Origin: Marinobacterium zhoushanense
GTDB lineage: Bacteria > Pseudomonadota > Gammaproteobacteria > Pseudomonadales > Balneatricaceae
Assembly: GCF_014641945.1 (NCBI RefSeq)
Contig: NZ_BMIJ01000008.1
Span: 124,001-188,000 of the forward strand
Length of the DNA: 64,000 bases
Direction: 5' to 3'
Part shown: positions 27,737 to 36,232 of the stretch, piece after piece
Layout: every line of letters starts with the position of its first letter
Position numbering within the stretch: the stretch's first letter is position 1
Notes under the pieces: model-generated
What the model was told of the DNA's origin: nothing
The model's input: the letters and a program-made list of their open reading frames with translations, nothing else
The model's database searches: none
Translations under genes and position numbers: made by a program

Positions 27737-29629
27737 TCAGGCGTAGTAGTCGACCAGCCCGACCGCCACCGTCTGTACACCCGCTATCGACTCAGTGCCA
27801 TCATCCAGACCGGAATATTGACCAGCACCTCCCTGTCCGCGCGCCTGGGACGACTCCCCCCCCCTACCATTCGCCGACTGGTCCGACACCGATGACTGGC
27901 TCAGCTCAAGCCCCTGTTCGGCAAACATCTCCCTCAAGCGTGGCATCTGCTGCTCGATCACATCGCGGACCGCCGGGTGCGGCGAGCTGAAACTGACGCT
28001 GACCTGATCCTGCCCGGACACACGGATACGTATCTGCATAGCGCCAAGCTCGGGCGGGTCCAGTTTGATTTCGGCGCTTTTCGGGCCGTACTGGGCCATC
28101 ATCACCGCCCGCTGCCCCATCACTCGCCCCCAGGCCGGATCCTGCAGTCGCTGCAGCGCTGCACCACTCAGCGTATCGGACAAGGCCCTATCCGAAGCAG
28201 GAGCCACCGGTGCCGACACAGTGCCGCTCGCGGTCGCAGCCTTGACTCCCCCCGCTTCGGTCCCGCCCCCTACAAACTGGCGGACGCTGGCGGCCAGCAA
28301 CTCCGAGTCATCCTGCGCACCCGCCGCCTTAATTCCGCTCCCAGCAACTGACAACTGGCGATCAACTGGTTGACCGGGGTCGCGCGACTGCGAATGCTGG
28401 CCAGCCTGCTGTTGATCACCGGCACCTCCAGATTCACCCCCGGCCATGGCGCCCGCTCGCTGCGCCCCCGGAGCCGCGATCAGGGCAGCGTCAGATTTTG
28501 CTACGGTATCTCGAGCATTCTGCATCCGATCCGGTGCGTCTGTTGGCCTGACGGCAGTTGCGACCGATAATTCATCCTCAGGCTCAACGTCGACAACCGG
28601 TTGCCGTTCACCGCCGGCCGATGCTGGTGCTACCGAAACCTCATCCTGTTGCTGCGCACTTCCGCTGGGTGTGGATTGATCAGCCGCCTCGACACCTCTG
28701 GCGCCCTTTTCAATACCCGCCACTGCTTCGACAACATCCCCGGCCCCCTGCCGGGATACTGACTCCGCAACTCCGGTCGAACTGGCGTCCTGGGCGACTA
28801 CCGCCGCATTCCCGCCAGACACCGGCTCGCCATCAGTCTCGGCCGGCACCGGCGTGACCGCAGCCTCAGGCACCTGAGTCTCTCCCCCCCGCCCCTGCTC
28901 CCGGGCAATGGCAGAAACCTGCTGGCCATGATTGTCAGCCGATGAAACCGCCCCCTCCCCAGTCTGGCCGCGATTCTGCAGCGCCGCTTCGCGCACATCC
29001 GGCCGCGCAGCCTGAGCTGGCATGGAGGATTCGGCATCAGCAGAGTCCGGCCTTGACCCGGCGACGTCCTGCTGCCGTCCGGACTCGGTTTCAGCCAGAT
29101 CGGCCAGCTCGGCAGGCACCGCCGAACTCTCCGCCGGTCTATCGAACTCGGCACCCAGCTGACCATCCATCGGTGTTTTCAACTCAGCCACCTGGGTTTC
29201 ATCGGCCGCTCCCTGCAACAGGCCTTCAGCCGCCGCATCCTCGACCTCTGTCGGCTGCGTTCCGTTCGGCGCAGGCGCTTGCTCCTCCCCGTCGTCATTG
29301 CCGGCCACCCGCTTGTCCGTCTCGACGGCTTGAGCCTGATCCTTGCTGGCGGTACCCGCCTCAGCTTTGGCTTCGGCCTTTTCATTAAGCCGGGCGCCAT
29401 CCTGTTGCCGCTGGGCTGGCAGAGTTTTTCCCTCCTCCGGCAATTTTTCACCGTCGGCATGCTGAGCACCGCCATCCGCTGCCTGCATCTCTTGCATCCA
29501 TTGCCCAAAGCTGTGCTCGGCTCCTGATCCGCCCGACAGTACAGAACTACCGGGTGCCGCAGCCGAACGTGCGGCAGGTGCCACGCTAGTGACGCTGATA
29601 CTGGAAAGCGAGACGCTCGATGCCGGCAT
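27737..29629 (-). CDS. fliK: FliK, canonical hook-length control protein
   Basis: A 630-residue protein. About 480 residues are low-complexity (Ala, Gly, Glu, Gln, Asp, Ser), the ruler part. The C-terminal Flg_hook domain is canonical: SAEIKLDPPELGAMQIRIRV, VSVSFSSPHPAVRDVIEQQM and PRLREMFAEQGLELSQSSV. It measures the hook and switches FlhB specificity. I start at the ATG at 29629, which has GAGGAG 5 bases upstream; a GTG two codons earlier is in frame. It lies between fliJ and fliL and has its own sigma-54 promoter. Confidence 0.93.
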   Translation of the reverse strand: MPASSVSLSSISVTSVAPAARSAAAPGSSVLSGGSGAEHSFGQWMQEMQAADGGAQHADGEKLPEEGKTLPAQRQQDGARLNEKAEAKAEAGTASKDQAQAVETDKRVAGNDDGEEQAPAPNGTQPTEVEDAAAEGLLQGAADETQVAELKTPMDGQLGAEFDRPAESSAVPAELADLAETESGRQQDVAGSRPDSADAESSMPAQAARPDVREAALQNRGQTGEGAVSSADNHGQQVSAIAREQGRGGETQVPEAAVTPVPAETDGEPVSGGNAAVVAQDASSTGVAESVSRQGAGDVVEAVAGIEKGARGVEAADQSTPSGSAQQQDEVSVAPASAGGERQPVVDVEPEDELSVATAVRPTDAPDRMQNARDTVAKSDAALIAAPGAQRAGAMAGGESGGAGDQQQAGQHSQSRDPGQPVDRQLSVAGSGIKAAGAQDDSELLAASVRQFVGGGTEAGGVKAATASGTVSAPVAPASDRALSDTLSGAALQRLQDPAWGRVMGQRAVMMAQYGPKSAEIKLDPPELGAMQIRIRVSGQDQVSVSFSSPHPAVRDVIEQQMPRLREMFAEQGLELSQSSVSDQSANGRGGESSQARGQGGAGQYSGLDDGTESIAGVQTVAVGLVDYYA

Positions 29630-29654
29630 GGGCACTCCTCGAACTATTGCGTTA

Positions 29655-29671
29655 ATTGACCATCAGTCAAT
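29655..29671. promoter_or_regulatory. Inverted repeat of FleQ-type half sites at the fliK promoter
   Basis: ATTGAC-CATCA-GTCAAT is a perfect 6-base inverted repeat. Its arms equal the FleQ half sites but in everted order compared with GTCAAT-N2-ATTGAC. It covers the start site predicted from the sigma-54 promoter next to it. Confidence 0.4.
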
Positions 29672-29672
29672 C

Positions 29673-29689
29673 TAGCAATAACAGGGCCA
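29673..29689 (-). promoter_or_regulatory. Predicted sigma-54 promoter of fliK
   Basis: The minus strand reads TGGCCCTGTTATTGCTA: GG and GC ten bases apart, with TGGCCC and TTGCT close to the -24/-12 consensus. It lies about 45 bases upstream of the fliK ATG. Confidence 0.8.
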
Positions 29690-29729
29690 GAGCTAACAGG
29701 CGCGCACAAGATGGGTAGAAAGGAGTGAT

Positions 29730-30173
29730 TCAAATGAACGATGCGGGGGTATGCTGAGAGCGCTCGTCGAGCTGCTGCTGGAGGCGCTTTTCATCCAGCA
29801 GGCGCTTATCCTTCTGGGCTTTTTCCAACAGTTTCTGCATCGCCCGATAATGCGCCTGAGTCTTGCGCCAGTACGCCTCGACCTGCTCGAGTTGCGCCCG
29901 GCTCTGCAGCAACGCCTCTTGCTGTTGCCGCCCTGCGCCGCTGACCTTGCCGATGAACGCCTGATAGGTCTGCAACTGAGCGCAGGTCAGCCCGCCGCGA
30001 CCGGCGTCGGTAAACTGCTGCTGATATTCCAGCTGATAGGCCTTGAGCTGCTCCAACCCCTTCTCAGCCTGTTCAACCCGCTGCTGGGACTCCCCCAGCA
30101 GACGATCCGCCTCTTTGCGCTTGCGCTCAGCCAGTTTAAGCAGCAACTGAAAGCGCTCAATTCGCCGCCTCAC
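29730..30173 (-). CDS. fliJ: FliJ, export chaperone-escort coiled coil
   Basis: A 147-residue, almost wholly coiled-coil protein (RRRIERFQLLLKLAERKRKE at the start; Gln- and Glu-rich throughout). FliJ links the FliI ATPase with FlhA and cycles chaperones. The start is GTG behind a strong GGAGG 7 bases upstream; no in-frame ATG is near. It follows fliI by 18 bases. Confidence 0.92.
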   Translation of the reverse strand: MRRRIERFQLLLKLAERKRKEADRLLGESQQRVEQAEKGLEQLKAYQLEYQQQFTDAGRGGLTCAQLQTYQAFIGKVSGAGRQQQEALLQSRAQLEQVEAYWRKTQAHYRAMQKLLEKAQKDKRLLDEKRLQQQLDERSQHTPASFI

Positions 30174-30191
30174 TCCATCACCTCCTCAGCT

Positions 30192-31580
30192 CTAGGCTCC
30201 ACCACCGACCCGTCGCACACCCGCCACCGGCTGGTTGGGTTTGGGTTGGGCTGGCGGCGTCTGCATGATAACCGCCAACTCCTGGATCGATCTCTGCATC
30301 GGCATGGGTTCCTGCATTCCCTGCTGCAGGTAGGCTCTGAGCACCGGCATCAGGTCGATGGCGCGGTCGGTTTCCGCGTCCGAGCCACGGGCATAGGCAC
30401 CGACCGCGATCAGGTCTTCGTTCTGGTGATAACGCGCCCAGATACGCTTCATCTGCATGGCGAGCTGCAGATGGGCGGGATCCACTATCTGCGGCATGGC
30501 TCGGCTGATGGAGGCCTCGATATCGATCGCCGGGTAGTGCCCCCGCTCGGCCAGGTCACGCGACAGCACCACATGCCCATCCAGAATCGCCCGAGCAGAA
30601 TCCGCCACCGGATCCTGCTGATCATCGCCCTCGGTCAGTACGGTATAAAAGGCGGTAACCGAACCGCCACCGGTTTCACCATTGCCGGCCCGCTCCACTA
30701 GCTTGGGCAGCTTGGCAAATACAGAGGGCGGGTATCCTTTGGTCGCCGGTGGTTCGCCCACTGCCAGCGCAATCTCACGCTGTGCCTGGGCATAACGGGT
30801 CAGGGAGTCCATCAACAGCAATACGTTTTTGCCCTGGGCACGGAAATATTCCGCGATCCGCGTGGCCAGCTGTGCCGCACGCAGACGCATCAGCGGCGAG
30901 TCGTCCGCCGGGGACGCCACGACCACGGATCTTGCCATCCCCTCGCTGCCGAGACTGTGATCGATAAACTCGCGCACCTCTCGTCCACGCTCACCGATCA
31001 AGCCGACAACGGTAATCTCGGCTTCGGTATAGCGGGTCATCATGCCCAGCAGCACGGACTTGCCGACACCACTGCCGGCAAACAGCCCCAGACGCTGTCC
31101 GCGCCCGACCGTCAGTAAGCCATTGATCGCACGCACACCGACATCCAGCGTCTTTTCGATCGGGTGGCGCTTAAGCGGATTGATCGTCTCGCCGGCGAGG
31201 GGCACCATATCTTCGGCATCCAGCGCCCCTTTGCCATCCAGCGGCCGCCCGATTCCGTCGATCACCCGCCCCAGCAATCCAGGGCCCACCGGCACCAGAC
31301 TTGCCCCCACCTTCGGCGTTACGCGTGCACCGGGGCTGAGACCATCGATACTGTGCAGCGGCATCAGGTAGATCCTGTCCCCGGCAAACCCCACCACCTC
31401 GGCTTCTGCCTGCTGACCGCCCCCCACCTCAACCAGGCAATAGTCCCCCAGCGCCACGCGCAGCCCCACCGCCTCCAGTGTCAGTCCGATCAGGCGGGTG
31501 ATCTGTCCCTCGGTACTGGGTCTTGGCGATTGATAGGGGATATCGAGATAACGGGAGATCCGACCGGCCAGCCTAGTCAT
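30192..31580 (-). CDS. fliI: FliI, flagellar export ATPase
   Basis: A 462-residue F1-beta-like ATPase with Walker A GLFAGSGVGKSVLLG, Walker B NVLLLMDSLTRYAQAQREIA and the family segment EPPATKGYPPSVFAKLPKLVERAG (in two parts). It energises entry of export substrates with FliH and FliJ. The start overlaps the fliH stop as ATGA. Length is normal. Confidence 0.97.
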   Translation of the reverse strand: MTRLAGRISRYLDIPYQSPRPSTEGQITRLIGLTLEAVGLRVALGDYCLVEVGGGQQAEAEVVGFAGDRIYLMPLHSIDGLSPGARVTPKVGASLVPVGPGLLGRVIDGIGRPLDGKGALDAEDMVPLAGETINPLKRHPIEKTLDVGVRAINGLLTVGRGQRLGLFAGSGVGKSVLLGMMTRYTEAEITVVGLIGERGREVREFIDHSLGSEGMARSVVVASPADDSPLMRLRAAQLATRIAEYFRAQGKNVLLLMDSLTRYAQAQREIALAVGEPPATKGYPPSVFAKLPKLVERAGNGETGGGSVTAFYTVLTEGDDQQDPVADSARAILDGHVVLSRDLAERGHYPAIDIEASISRAMPQIVDPAHLQLAMQMKRIWARYHQNEDLIAVGAYARGSDAETDRAIDLMPVLRAYLQQGMQEPMPMQRSIQELAVIMQTPPAQPKPNQPVAGVRRVGGGA

Positions 31581-32347
31581 GATGCTGCTCCGTCGTCTCC
31601 ACCTTCTGCGGTCGCCGGCAACAGGTGCTCCAGCAACTGCTTGGCCACCTGATCGAAACGCGTTTCCACACTGGCGTCGACACGGCAGGCTCCGGCGCGC
31701 AATACGCAGCCGCCGGGCGTTAGCGACCCATCCGCGACCAGCTCCCAGCCCTGCTGCTCAGCCTCAGGTTGTACCAGGGGCAGATCATCCGGGTGCAAGG
31801 CGAGAACAGGCGTCCCCGCATGCGGCGGTATGCAGGCCAGTGCGCTGCTGATGGTTGTCTGCAGCACTTCCGGTCGACTGCGCAGTTCCGCCTGCACCAC
31901 CGCTTCGGAAAGCTGCGTCACCAGACGAATCAGCAGCGTCTCCAGCTCCGCCCCTTGCTGTTCGAGCGGGCGCTGCAGCTGGTCGATAATCCCACTCAGG
32001 CGGGCAACCTGCTCGTCGATCCGGGCCCTACCTTCGTCCAGACCCAGCTGCACGCCCTGCGCGTGCCCCTCCTGCCGCCCCAACTCCATGCCCTCGACAT
32101 GTCCCTGCTCCAGCCCTTCGGCACGGGCGGCATCGCAGATCTCTTGCCACTGCGCCAGCGTCAATTTTTCGGCGTAGACCTCTTCCTCGACGACCTGCAC
32201 TACGGGTTGAGGTTTCGCCGGGCGCTTCTGTGCCAGCGCGATCAAGCGCTCATGCTCGGTTTCGCTCATATCCGGCAATTGCCAGGTGCTGACCTCGCGC
32301 ACCTCGCTCGCACGGATACGGATGGGTTTTCGAGACTCGGGTTTCAT
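31577..32347 (-). CDS. fliH: FliH, regulator of the export ATPase
   Basis: A 256-residue protein with N-terminal polar region, a central segment with regularly spaced glycines (GLEQGHVEGMELGRQEG and HAQGVQLGLDEG), typical GxxxG-type repeats of FliH, and a C-terminal part like V-type ATPase subunit E. It forms a dimer holding FliI and binds FliN at the C-ring. Overlaps fliI. Confidence 0.94.
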   Translation of the reverse strand: MKPESRKPIRIRASEVREVSTWQLPDMSETEHERLIALAQKRPAKPQPVVQVVEEEVYAEKLTLAQWQEICDAARAEGLEQGHVEGMELGRQEGHAQGVQLGLDEGRARIDEQVARLSGIIDQLQRPLEQQGAELETLLIRLVTQLSEAVVQAELRSRPEVLQTTISSALACIPPHAGTPVLALHPDDLPLVQPEAEQQGWELVADGSLTPGGCVLRAGACRVDASVETRFDQVAKQLLEHLLPATAEGGDDGAAS

Positions 32348-32351
32348 ATCC

Positions 32352-33347
32352 TTAGATCATATCTTCACCGCCGCCACCGAGTATAATCTCACCCTCGTCG
32401 GCCAGGCGGCGCGCCACGGACAGAATCTCTTTCTGTGCCGCCTCAACTTCGCTGACACGTACCGGCCCCTTCGCTTCGAGGTCGTCACGCAGCAGCTCGG
32501 CAGCACGTTTGGACATGTTTTTGAAGATCTTCTCCTGCAGCGCCGTATCGGCGCCCTTCAGCGCCACCACCAGAATATCGGTGGAGATTTCGCGCAGGAT
32601 CACCTGAATACTCATATCGTCCACGTCGAGCAGGTTGTCGAACACGAACATCAGATCCTGGATCTCCTGCGCCAGGCCCTCGTCGGTGTCCTTGATCGCA
32701 TCCATCAATTCGGCTTCGATGGTTGAATCCAGGTAGTTCATGATATCCGCGGTATGGCGTACGCCACCCAGCCGCGTGGTCTGACTGGTACGCGTACCGC
32801 TGAACTGGGACTCGAGCATGTCATTGAGTTCCTGCAGCGCCTGAGGCTGGATGCGATCGAGCGCGGCGATGCGCATCACCATATCGGTGCGCACCTTGTC
32901 ATCGAAAAAGCTGAGCACACTGGCCGCCTGATCCGGGTCCAGATAGGCCACCACCACCGCCTGGATCTGCGGATGCTCATAACGGAGCAGCTCGGCGACC
33001 TGACGCGGATCCATCCAGCGCAGCGTATCGAGTCCCGAAGTATTAGTTGTCATCAGGATGCGATCGATCAGCGTCTTGGCCTTCTCTTCGCCCAGCGCCT
33101 GGTTCAACATCGCCTTGATATAGCGGTCGTTGTTGATGCCGATACCGGTCTGATCGCTGACCACACCAAGAAAATCGGTCACCACCGCCTCGACACGTGA
33201 CTGAGGAACATTGTCCAGCTGGGTCATCGCCTCACCGATGCGCTGCACCTCCTTGGGCCCAAGGTGTTTAAGCACCTCCGCCGCATCGGACTCACCCAAG
33301 CTGATCAACAGAATGGCGGCCTTTTCGATATCGGTCAATTCACTCAC
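32352..33347 (-). CDS. fliG: FliG, rotor switch protein
   Basis: A 331-residue rotor protein with the N-terminal FliF-binding domain (ELTDIEKAAILLISLGE), middle domain with the EHPQ motif (RYEHPQIQAVVVAYL) and C-terminal domain with charged torque residues (LMFVFDNLLDVDDMSIQVIL, then LLRDDLEAKGPVRVSEVE). I choose the GTG at 33347 with GGTGG 6 bases upstream; a TTG two codons earlier is also in frame. It overlaps the end of fliF. Confidence 0.96.
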   Translation of the reverse strand: MSELTDIEKAAILLISLGESDAAEVLKHLGPKEVQRIGEAMTQLDNVPQSRVEAVVTDFLGVVSDQTGIGINNDRYIKAMLNQALGEEKAKTLIDRILMTTNTSGLDTLRWMDPRQVAELLRYEHPQIQAVVVAYLDPDQAASVLSFFDDKVRTDMVMRIAALDRIQPQALQELNDMLESQFSGTRTSQTTRLGGVRHTADIMNYLDSTIEAELMDAIKDTDEGLAQEIQDLMFVFDNLLDVDDMSIQVILREISTDILVVALKGADTALQEKIFKNMSKRAAELLRDDLEAKGPVRVSEVEAAQKEILSVARRLADEGEIILGGGGEDMI

Positions 33348-35019
33348 GCTCAACCACCCACTGGCGCACCGCCTGCGCTACCTTTGCGGGATCCTCTGCC
33401 ACCATGCTGCGTATGGCATTAAGCTGATACTCGAAACTTTCGTTGGGTGTCGCCATCATGCTCTTGTCGATACCGCCAAAGGTCACCTTATCATCGGCGA
33501 TCCCGGCACCCTCAAGCCCCTCGAGCTCGGCCGACACATCCCCGGCTGGCCCCAGTTTGAGCTCCTCCTTGCCCGAGCCGGAACTGGCCAGGCTTTTCAA
33601 AATCGGCCGCAGCACGCCAAGCACCAGAATCAGCACGAATAGCGCGGCCATGAGTTGCTTGCCGAGATCCCAGAACCACTCCTGCTGCCAGAACGAGAGT
33701 TCCTCCTCCTGCACCTGCTCGGGTGGCACAAAGGGCGAATTCACCACGGTCACACTATCACCGCGCACTGCAGAGTAACCAACCGCATTCTGCACCAGCA
33801 GACGCAGGCGTTCCAGCTCACCCTGCTGCCACTGAGTCCGGATCTGACTACCGTCTTCCGGATTAACGCTCACCAGGTCATCGACCACGACTGCGACACT
33901 CAGCCGCTGCACCCGCCCCTGCTGATGTTTGGTATAGCTAACGGTGCGATCCAGCTCGTAGTTGCGCACCGCCTGCTCCCGACTCGAACCGCTGGCGGTC
34001 CCACCGGTTGCCAGCGCACCACCATTTGCCCCAACCTGCTCCGGCACACTGCTCGGACCTGGCGGCTGATTGGACAGTGCTCCCGGCACGCCACCGACAT
34101 CGGCACCCGCGGCACGATTCTCCTCCAGTGTTTTCTCACTGCGCAGGGCGGGCAGATCCGGATTGTACATCTCGTCTGCCTGCTCGATCTGGGTGAAATC
34201 GATCTCCGCCGACACCTCGGCCCTGAAATTACCCAGTCCGAGCACCGGCTGCAGTATGCTGTTTACACGATTGAGCAGGGTATCTTCGATACTGCGGGTG
34301 TATTCGAGTTGCTTGGCCGCCAGCACCACATCGACATCGGCATCGCGCGTATTCAGTAACCGCCCCTTTTGATCGACAACGGTGACATCATTGACGTCCA
34401 ACTCGGGAATACTGGAAGCCACCAGATTGGCGATTGCCGCAACCTGGTTGCGCTCCAGCGAGCGACCTGAGAACAACTCAACAAATACGGACGCGCGGGG
34501 CTTGCGTGAGTCGCGGATAAATACCGAATCTTTCGGGATCGCCAGGTGTACGCGCGCACTTCGTATCGCCAGCATGCTCGATATCGTTCTCGCCAGCTCA
34601 CCCTCCAACCCGCGACGATAGCGCGCCGTTTCCATGAACTGACTGGTACCCAGCCCCTGATCCTGGTCAAGCAGCTCGAAACCTACCGTTTTATCATCAG
34701 TGAAACCATCGGCAGCCAAGCGCAGACGGGCCTGATGGACCTGATCCTGCGGCACCAGTATCGCGCGCCCGGCCGCGTCGAATTCATAGGGGATCTGCAG
34801 CTGCTCCAGCTGCCCGATGACATCATTGGCATCGGCAAAGGTCAGATTGGAGAAGAGGACGCGGTAATCGGGCTCCTGAGACCAGAGCACCACAGCGAAG
34901 CCAATGGCGATACTGGCGGCCAGCCCCACCATCAAACCGAGCTGGCGCAGGATCCCCAGGCCGTTAAAGCCCGACATCCAGCTCCCCTTCGCTCCGATTT
35001 GTCCCGCCGTATTATCCAT
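33340..35019 (-). CDS. fliF: FliF, MS-ring protein
   Basis: A 559-residue protein with membrane segments near residues 25-47 and 445-470, the ring-building motifs (YRVLFSNLTFADANDVIGQL, ARYRRGLEGELARTISSM, ARVHLAIPKDSVFIRD) between them and an acidic C-terminal FliG-binding tail ending in AQAVRQWVVERE. It is the base on which the C-ring and export gate assemble. Normal length. Confidence 0.97.
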   Translation of the reverse strand: MDNTAGQIGAKGSWMSGFNGLGILRQLGLMVGLAASIAIGFAVVLWSQEPDYRVLFSNLTFADANDVIGQLEQLQIPYEFDAAGRAILVPQDQVHQARLRLAADGFTDDKTVGFELLDQDQGLGTSQFMETARYRRGLEGELARTISSMLAIRSARVHLAIPKDSVFIRDSRKPRASVFVELFSGRSLERNQVAAIANLVASSIPELDVNDVTVVDQKGRLLNTRDADVDVVLAAKQLEYTRSIEDTLLNRVNSILQPVLGLGNFRAEVSAEIDFTQIEQADEMYNPDLPALRSEKTLEENRAAGADVGGVPGALSNQPPGPSSVPEQVGANGGALATGGTASGSSREQAVRNYELDRTVSYTKHQQGRVQRLSVAVVVDDLVSVNPEDGSQIRTQWQQGELERLRLLVQNAVGYSAVRGDSVTVVNSPFVPPEQVQEEELSFWQQEWFWDLGKQLMAALFVLILVLGVLRPILKSLASSGSGKEELKLGPAGDVSAELEGLEGAGIADDKVTFGGIDKSMMATPNESFEYQLNAIRSMVAEDPAKVAQAVRQWVVERE

Positions 35020-35048
35020 GCAGCCTCAAAAAGCTATTAGAACGATAT

Positions 35049-35402
35049 TCAGATCGACATACTCATTACATCTTCATAGGCCTTGACCAGACGGTTGCGC
35101 ACCTGGGTCATGGCCTGAAAGGAGACCGAGGCTTTCTGCGCCTGAATCATCACCTGAGGCAGATCGACACTAGGATCACCCAGCTCATAGGCCGTCGCCA
35201 ATTTTTTGGCTTCCGCCTGTTGGGAATTGACCTCATCGATCGCCATCTTCAGCAGGTCACCGAAGCCCCCCTTCTGGACCTCTTCAGCCTTCTGCCCGGC
35301 CACGACCTGCGGCATCTCAATCTGACGTGCTCCTTGCTGAGCTTGCGCCTTCAGCGCACGCATCTGCTCGAGAACCCCGTTGATATCGGCACGTTCGATC
35401 AT
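35049..35402 (-). CDS. fliE: FliE, MS-ring/rod junction protein
   Basis: A 117-residue protein with the conserved C-terminal half: FGDLLKMAIDEVNSQQAEAK, YELGDPSVDLPQVMIQAQKA and SVSFQAMTQVRNRLVKAYED. FliE is the first exported rod component and joins the MS ring to the rod. It is the first gene of the fliEFGHIJ run; AGGGG precedes the ATG. Confidence 0.96.
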   Translation of the reverse strand: MIERADINGVLEQMRALKAQAQQGARQIEMPQVVAGQKAEEVQKGGFGDLLKMAIDEVNSQQAEAKKLATAYELGDPSVDLPQVMIQAQKASVSFQAMTQVRNRLVKAYEDVMSMSI

Positions 35403-35422
35403 GCAACACCCCTAAACTGCGC

Positions 35423-35436
35423 GGCAATATTTTGAC
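35423..35436 (-). promoter_or_regulatory. FleQ-box-like site at the fliE promoter
   Basis: The minus strand reads GTCAAAATATTGCC, 11 of 14 to GTCAATAAATTGAC. It starts directly after the TATAAT of the predicted fliE promoter and so covers the transcription start. Confidence 0.45.
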
Positions 35437-35464
35437 ATTATAGATTTCAACCGCTCGGCTTCAA
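35437..35464 (-). promoter_or_regulatory. Predicted sigma-70 promoter of fliE
   Basis: Minus strand TTGAAG (35459-35464), 16-base spacer, perfect TATAAT (35437-35442). I found no convincing GG-N10-GC sigma-54 element upstream of fliE. Confidence 0.6.
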
Positions 35465-35534
35465 CCTTTTACGACCCGAAAGGCGACAATTTTCCGTCAT
35501 ACGCCAGCTTTCATGTCGCTTAAGCATGAATCAA

Positions 35535-35559
35535 GCAAAAAACGGGCCATGAGCCCGTT
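35535..35559 (-). terminator. Rho-independent terminator behind the exonuclease gene
   Basis: On the minus strand AACGGGC-TCATG-GCCCGTT is followed by TTTT. The plus strand has TGTTTTTT after the same stem, so it may work both ways. It isolates the acetate-associated genes from fliE. Confidence 0.85.
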
Positions 35560-35600
35560 TGTTTTTTGACACTCGAAAAAGTGCAGCAGATTGCAACAGA

Positions 35601-36230
35601 TTAATGAGTATGGGACGGTGACTGTCCGTGTTTCAGTCGCACATACATTAATGCCACAGTGATCGCATCACCCAAGGCGGTGTGACGCTGAATAATCGGT
35701 ATGTCTAGCTTGCTGGCAATGGTATCGAAGCGCAGATCCACATCGCCACCAACATGCTTCCATTTGATGATGTCATGATAGACATGGGACAGTTCGATTG
35801 CCTTGTTTGGCAGACCAAAGCCGTACAGCGGGCGCAAGAACTTGTCGATAACGCGAATATCATAGTTGACGTAATAACCGAGGATCGGCCGGTTGCCGAT
35901 GAAATTCAGCAACTGTTCCAGTGCGTCCTCCAGTTCGATGCCGTCAACGAGGTCACTGGCTCTGATCTTATGCACCTTGATCGATTCACCAGAAAGGCTG
36001 GCTGGTGGCTTGAGCCGTATATCCAAGCGGTCGCTGGTCTTCACCTTTTTTCCCTGGATACGAACAGCGCCGATGGACAGTATCTCAGCCTGCCCGACCT
36101 CCAAACTTGTCGTTTCGCAGTCCAGAGACACCACCTCGTCACCATCATAGGACTCGAACAGATTCGCCCAGGGCCCACTCTTGTGCGTGCGCCTATCCTG
36201 TAAGCGCCGTATCGTTCTAGGAATTATCAT
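35601..36230 (-). CDS. DnaQ-like 3'-5' exonuclease (DEDD family)
   Basis: A 209-residue exonuclease domain: ExoI SLDCETTSLE (Asp37, Glu39), ExoII region GYYVNYDIRVIDKFL and ExoIII RHTALGDAITVA with His and Asp of the DEDDh type. It resembles the epsilon-type nuclease encoded beside the DUF294/CBS gene and the acetate symporter in Pseudomonas and Vibrio relatives. Only 2 bases separate it from the preceding gene, so the pair forms an operon. Its link to acetate transport is not understood. Confidence 0.85.
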   Translation of the reverse strand: MIIPRTIRRLQDRRTHKSGPWANLFESYDGDEVVSLDCETTSLEVGQAEILSIGAVRIQGKKVKTSDRLDIRLKPPASLSGESIKVHKIRASDLVDGIELEDALEQLLNFIGNRPILGYYVNYDIRVIDKFLRPLYGFGLPNKAIELSHVYHDIIKWKHVGGDVDLRFDTIASKLDIPIIQRHTALGDAITVALMYVRLKHGQSPSHTH

Positions 36231-36232
36231 GT

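Noticed and set aside
35465..35534. Sigma-54 promoter for fliE
   Set aside because: The only GG-N10-GC spacings I found have AGGTTG and GAGCGG, far from TGGCAC and TTGC.
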